A program made the position numbers and the translations under genes. A stretch of DNA of 64,000 nt, taken from contig MDYQ01000095.1 in the NCBI GenBank assembly GCA_003024175.1, positions 1 through 64,000 on the forward strand, given 5' to 3'. The notes under the pieces were generated by a model, which had not been told where the DNA came from, searched no databases, and saw only the letters and a program-made list of their open reading frames with translations. Shown one piece after another: positions 59,783-64,000 of the stretch. Positions within the stretch are counted from its first letter, which is position 1, and every line of letters begins with the position of its first letter. Source of the stretch: Planoprotostelium fungivorum (taxonomy: Eukaryota; Evosea; Variosea; Cavosteliida; Cavosteliaceae).

Positions 59783-60733
59783 TCACCTGGATCGGCTGAT
59801 GGATCTCTTGGGAGAGCCAGAATAGCTTCTCCTCCTCTTGTTGATGGGAGACCTGCTGAATCTCCTGGGCGAGGGGCTCCTTCCTCTTCTCGGTGAGGGA
59901 CTCCTTCCTCTCCTGGGTGAAGGGCTTCTTCCTCTCCTGGGTGAGGGACTTCTTCTCCTGAAGTCGTTGTACCTTCCTCCTCCGAACCTTCCTCTTCTGG
60001 GTGGTGACCTGTCGCACTCAGTCACTCCATTACTGTAGCACGACCCACCTTCTGTTGTAGTCTCTGTTTCTGTACCCTCCACGGCGAGGTGGTGAGTCTG
60101 TAGAGGTGAGAGGGGAACAACGAGATGACTTACATCTTCTGGGGTATCTCTCTGGACTCCTTCTCTTGTAGAAGGTCACTTCCACCACATTTCCATCGAT
60201 TTGACCCTGACATGTGTGAGAAGAGGAGAGGAGATGGAGTGGATCACCCCATTCAGATGCTGTTGAGCCTTCTCTGCGTCCGATCTCTGATTGAAATGGA
60301 CGAAAGCTGTTCCTTTGGGTCGATTGATTCTGTGATCCCACAGCAGATCCACCTTGTCTATTTTTCCGTACGTTCCAAAGATCTCTTGGACGTGTTCTTG
60401 ATTCACATTAGGTGTCAATTTGTTAACACATAATGTCGTCGATTCAGGTGTCGGTTCCCTTTTGTCTCATTAATTTTCGCTTTCGTTTCCATTCTCCACC
60501 TTCTTCTGGGGGATCCACTTCTCGATCTAGAAAGATGTGAGTCAGCGATATTGAGGAGACGTTCACCTGGAAGAAGAACGAGAGCGAGAACGAGAACGAG
60601 ATACAGAGCGAGAGGGCGAATAATTTCTCCCTTTAGATCGAGACCTGGATCGACTTCTTGAGGGAGTCCTAGATCTACCTAACTTCAGTTATAGCGTGAC
60701 AGACTGAATGCACCTCTTTCCTTCGGTAACCAT
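59783..60733 (-). CDS. RNPS1: RNPS1-like SR protein of the exon junction complex
   Basis: The start at 60733 (MVTEGKR) is followed by an RS domain (TPSRSRSRSRSKGRN). The RRM is of RNPS1 type: TLCVNKLTPNVNQEHVQEIF, GTYGKIDKVDLLW, GTAFVHFNQRSDAEKAQQHL and NGGQIDGN-VVEVTFYKRRSP, over four exons. The C terminus is RS-rich, with four SPSPRRGR repeats, ending SISRSR at TGA 59783. In animals RNPS1 joins ACIN1 or PNN and SAP18 on the exon junction complex, promoting splicing fidelity and nonsense-mediated decay. The exon joining the RS domain to the RRM is inferred. It is one of two SR-type genes in the window. Confidence 0.88.
59861..59962 (-). repeat. 24-bp tandem array encoding SPSPRRGR in RNPS1
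   Basis: Four near-identical 24-bp copies (plus strand ctcctgggtgagggacttcttcct) give the SPSPRRGR repeats in the RS tail of RNPS1, in frame. Confidence 0.85.
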
Positions 60734-61059
60734 TTTGTTGTTTGATGATCTGATGTGATGCGTATGACGAATACGAAAAAAAAGACGTCACATACGATAT
60801 CTTTTCATTTCGGTTGCTGAACTGGTTTACTCCTCTACCACAGAGGCAGGGCTCGTGTGGTATTTGTTGTTCTGTCTCTGATGGCTTTTGTACCTTCATG
60901 CACGCACGTGTTCCTCTTCGGTAAATGAATCGGACACCAGGGTGACCTTTTTATGCGAACACCACACATGTTGAATTTCAAGGCTCTGAAACACGAGAGT
61001 GATAGTGTGATGGATAATAGCGCGAAGGAGGTGGAGACGAAGAACCAAGTAAGAGTCGA

Positions 61060-63170
61060 TTACATTCTAAAGTCTAATACGGCGACCGTGCTATTTGAGA
61101 AGCAGGCACCCACACGGTCTCCACGAGAGTTCCAGCAGACCTCAAAGATGCCTCCTTGTCCCTTGAACGTCTTAACCAGAGAGCCATCACGCACAGACCA
61201 GATGTGAATGCATCGGTCAAACGATCCACTGGCCAGATATTCTCCCGAGGGGCTGAACGCCACAGAGTACACAGGGTCCCTGTCCCTCGTCAGTCCTTCC
61301 CTCGAGGTCTCCGCTCACGTGTGTTGACGGAGGGTGTACAATTCCTTTCCCATCGTCAAGTCCCACAGCTTCACCGTTGCATCGAAGGAAGCACTGTGAA
61401 TGGTCAGCTATCATGCGGTGATTGCTATGATTGTGTGGATATGTGGAACGATGTATACGATGTGATGAGTGTGATAGGTGTGGTAGTTGTGTGATAGGTG
61501 TGGTAGTAGTATGGAAGATGAGGTGAATAAAAGAAGAGTCGTACCTAGCGAGGACGAGAGGACGATTAGGGTTATTTGTGCCGGGTCCGGTGTTGCTCCA
61601 TCGAATGGTGTAGATTTCTTTTGTGTGTTGTTCAAAATTGAATAGATACTTGTCTTGCTTCATGCTCCAGATCTTGGCAGAGTAATCGTCTGAGCACGAG
61701 GCCAACAGAGTGCCCGTTGGGTCCCATTTGATGGCATTCACTTCGTCCTGTTTTCATTCACTCTTCCTCTCTGAATGATGTTCTCGATTTTCCCGTGTGT
61801 ATGTACAGTGATGATCTATTGTATAGAACGCTGACTCACCGCATGACCTCTGAATTCTTTGATGGGTCTGGATTTACCTAGCTCACAGACGTAGATCATC
61901 TTGTCGGTTGAGCAGGTGGCGAAGCTGGTATCGTCCCTCCAATCGACATCGAGAGTGGGAGCACTGTGGAACTCAAACTGCTGCTTCGCCTCTCCGGTGA
62001 CAGCGTCCCAAATGATGGCCGTCTTGTCTACGCTCCCCGACAGGAGATAGTCACCCTTCTTGTTCCACTTGAGAGAGAAGATGGGTCCCTTGTGTCGAGA
62101 GAGGGTCAACTTGAGGTCTCCACGCTCACTCCACACTCTGGCCAGTCCATCGTAAGATCCCGTGGCCAACAGACTTCCCTCCGGCTTCATCGATCAGCAC
62201 ACATCGTGTCATCGTGGTCTCACATTCCAGTCCAGGGTAGTCACGTCTTTGCTCTTCTCTTGAGTGTTGATAAAGTGCTTCAGCTCGATGAAATCAGATT
62301 TGTTGTTATCTCCGATGCTCCAGATGCGGGCCGTTGAGTCTCCGGAGCTGTAAGGTGTGAGAATGGAGGAGAATGGATTGGATTACCCAGATGCGATGAG
62401 GTCTGGATGAGTACTGCGAGGATTGAAGGCGCAAATGAAGACCTGTCCTTTGTTATCATCTCTCTACACTATTGGGTCTGACCTCTGATGTGTGTCCGTG
62501 GAGTACTTGAATACCAGGTACTGTGCTTGTCGGTGAATCGGGAAGATTTTTGACGATGTCCTTGTCCTTTTCCCTCTCCCTCTCTTTCTCCTTTTCCTTC
62601 TCTTTCTCTCTCTCCTTTTCTCTCTCCCTCTCTCTCTCGTTTCGCTCCTTTTCTCTGTCCTTCTCTCTTTCCTTCTCCTTCTCCTTCTCTCTCTCTTTCT
62701 CTCGCTTGCTATCTCCTATTCACGTTGAGGACGTTCTCAGGAATTACACAGAGTCATGTTTGAGATAACCTACTTTGTGCTAATTCTTTCCGATCTACCC
62801 TCTTCTTTTCTTTGCAGACGTGAGGTGTTAACAGATTAAAGGGCTCATCGCACACAATTTCCTCTCCACTCTGTTGAGAGTCAATGTGGGATATCGACGA
62901 TCCCAGTGTGATACGATCAACTTACCTCAGAGAGATGAGTCTCTATCTCTTTGTATTGTAATCCTTTTTGGAGGAACGATATTAAAGCTCCAGAAGGAAC
63001 CTCAGTGCCATTAATGGAATTATTGACTAATAAACTCTCATATCCAAAGGTAAACGCTGTGTGAGAGAATCCTTCGAAATTCAGTCGCTCATTTCACAAT
63101 GAATCGTCTTACCGGACTCCTGCAGATAGCGGAAGATTAGGAAATTAACTTCATCGCTGGTGAGCGACAT
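61060..63170 (-). CDS. TBL1: TBL1/TBL1XR1-type LisH-WD40 corepressor subunit
   Basis: The start at 63170 gives [20 protein letters not shown], the LisH motif, then [20 protein letters not shown] and [16 protein letters not shown] (F-box-like block). An E/K/R-only stretch (about 62545-62700) replaces the usual linker. Eight WD40 blades follow, including [93 protein letters not shown] and [20 protein letters not shown], ending [16 protein letters not shown] at 61060. This matches TBL1XR1/Ebi almost block for block. The protein bridges NCoR/SMRT-HDAC3-type deacetylase complexes to histone tails and recruits ubiquitin machinery. The PARG start is 153 bp away, head to head. Confidence 0.95.
62545..62705 (-). 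repeat. Low-complexity E/K/R/D coding tract in TBL1
   Basis: Plus-strand tctctttctccttttcc-type pyrimidine tract; the coding strand reads only Arg, Glu, Lys and Asp codons, a predicted rigid single helix between the LisH region and the propeller. Animal TBL1 has a Ser/Thr/Gly-rich linker there. Confidence 0.8.
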
Positions 63171-63323
63171 ACTGATCTTCGGCTGCACTCAAAGGCAGTT
63201 AATGGATCCGCTGTGGTTTGAGGAATCGGTGAGGAAGAAGATCGCGAAAAGACAAAAAAACCGTTAGACCAATTTATTTATTATTTTTCCGGTTTGCTCG
63301 AGGGAAGGAGATCTCAACGGTCC

Positions 63324-64000
63324 ATGCACAAAAAGAGCAGCAAAAAGCGTATCGATGACTTCTTTACCGTGAATTCGAAGGTGAAATCCAAAAATCTTGC
63401 ATTGATTGAACAAATTGCATTCAGCAGGTGGATCAACACAGCAACGAGAAGGAAGATAATGAATCAGATCATTCGAAAAGGTGATAGCGCAGAGAAATTG
63501 TGGAGTGAAAAACTCGCAGCACAAGTAAAACCAATGGTTACGACACAGACGAGATGGACGAGGCTGAAATCAACATGATGACCAACGGAAATACAGTAAG
63601 TTGATCCGCATCATAGAAGCCAAAGTACGACAGACACCCAATTCGCAGAATCCCGAGGACGCACCGGAGAGGAATATTACTAAGAACGTTAAACGATCAC
63701 CCACACCATTTCCTCCCGACTATATCGATTGCTGGGATTCTACTCATGTGAGGTGACCGACATTCACCCTCCGTGGATGTTTCTGACGACTCGAGCAGAC
63801 TCCCGTGTTCAGCTCAAAATGTATATACGATGAAAAAGGGAGGAGAGAAATTATCACAATGGACCAGAATTCAAACAGCATTATCAAGAAGCATTCAAAA
63901 TTCTGCAGATTTCGAGGTAAAGGAGACGGATGACTGTTATTCATCGATACAAGGAAATGGTGACGAGTTATAACGACGATTGTTATGGATTTCAAGGATT
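63324..64000 (+). CDS. PARG: Poly(ADP-ribose) glycohydrolase, 5' part only
   Basis: The start at 63324 gives MHKKSSKKRIDDFFTVNSK; the KRIDDFF core looks like a PCNA-interacting (PIP) box with Lys for Gln. After short disordered exons comes the start of the PARG accessory domain: SPTPFPPDYIDCWDSTHVRL, PCSAQNVYTMKKGGE and WTRIQTALSRSIQNSADFEE, the same block order as animal PARG (WDETHVKLPCS ... RWELIQTAL). The catalytic macrodomain (GGG-X6-8-QEE) must lie beyond base 64000. PARG removes poly(ADP-ribose) chains made at DNA breaks. One join (TVK to AKVRQTPN) needs a 17-nt intron at 63600-63616. The next splice, AG|GTGACC with acceptor CGAGCAG, restores THVRLPCS. Confidence 0.88.

Overview
This is compact, intron-rich eukaryotic DNA from a free-living protist. 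About 26 protein genes lie on both strands with gaps often under 100 bp. Most introns are 35-65 nt, start GTGAG or GTAAG and end in short TGATCATCAcAG-like tracts. The gene set includes UFSP2, NUP62, NUP98-96, alpha-tubulin, TRA2, RNPS1, TBL1 and PARG. A Dictyostelium-ACA-like two-cassette adenylyl cyclase and a fungal-type phytoene desaturase are also present. This mix fits an amoebozoan, perhaps an orange protosteloid amoeba of the Protostelium/Planoprotostelium kind. That placement is inference; no rRNA, tRNA or organelle sequence is present to settle it.

Left third (1-22 kb). A truncated coiled-coil gene opens the window, followed by a small secreted/GPI-type Cys protein (+), a GH18 chitinase-like enzyme (-) and a basic Lys/Arg-rich protein (-). 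Next comes the mitochondrial SDH assembly factor SDHAF4 (+), tail to tail with a heavily split gene (-) that I read as the meiotic XPF-like factor SHOC1/ZIP2. Two large coiled-coil genes (-) follow, one of them carrying five IQ motifs.

Middle (22-45 kb). UFSP2 (+) and a 12-TM-type class III adenylyl cyclase (+) converge on a putative mitochondrial protein (-). NUP62 (+), a NADAR/YbiA-type N-glycosidase (-), a divergent alpha-tubulin (-), sepiapterin reductase (+), NUP98-NUP96 (-), a mitochondrial P-loop (deoxy)nucleoside-kinase-like protein (+) and the splicing factor TRA2 (-) follow. Two FG-nucleoporin genes therefore sit within 13 kb.

Right third (45-64 kb). A gene-poor 1.4 kb stretch precedes a multi-pass membrane protein (-). 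Then come a Rap-GAP fused to about ten MORN repeats (-), a CH-domain protein with a very long E/K/R helix (-), two unrecognised genes (-), phytoene desaturase (-), RNPS1 (-), TBL1 (-) and the 5' part of PARG (+), which runs off the end.

Points most worth a second look: the RapGAP-MORN fusion, the SHOC1-like gene, several apparent ultra-short introns (17-30 nt), an 11-mer (TCTACAACGAG) clustered in the SHOC1-like gene, a perfect hairpin in front of the carotenoid gene, an alpha-tubulin ending in Met with a short K40 loop, and a PIP-box-like motif at the N terminus of PARG. I saw no retroviral, transposon or CRISPR structures. Exon joins were worked out by hand, so CDS spans are gene extents from start codon to stop codon, introns included.
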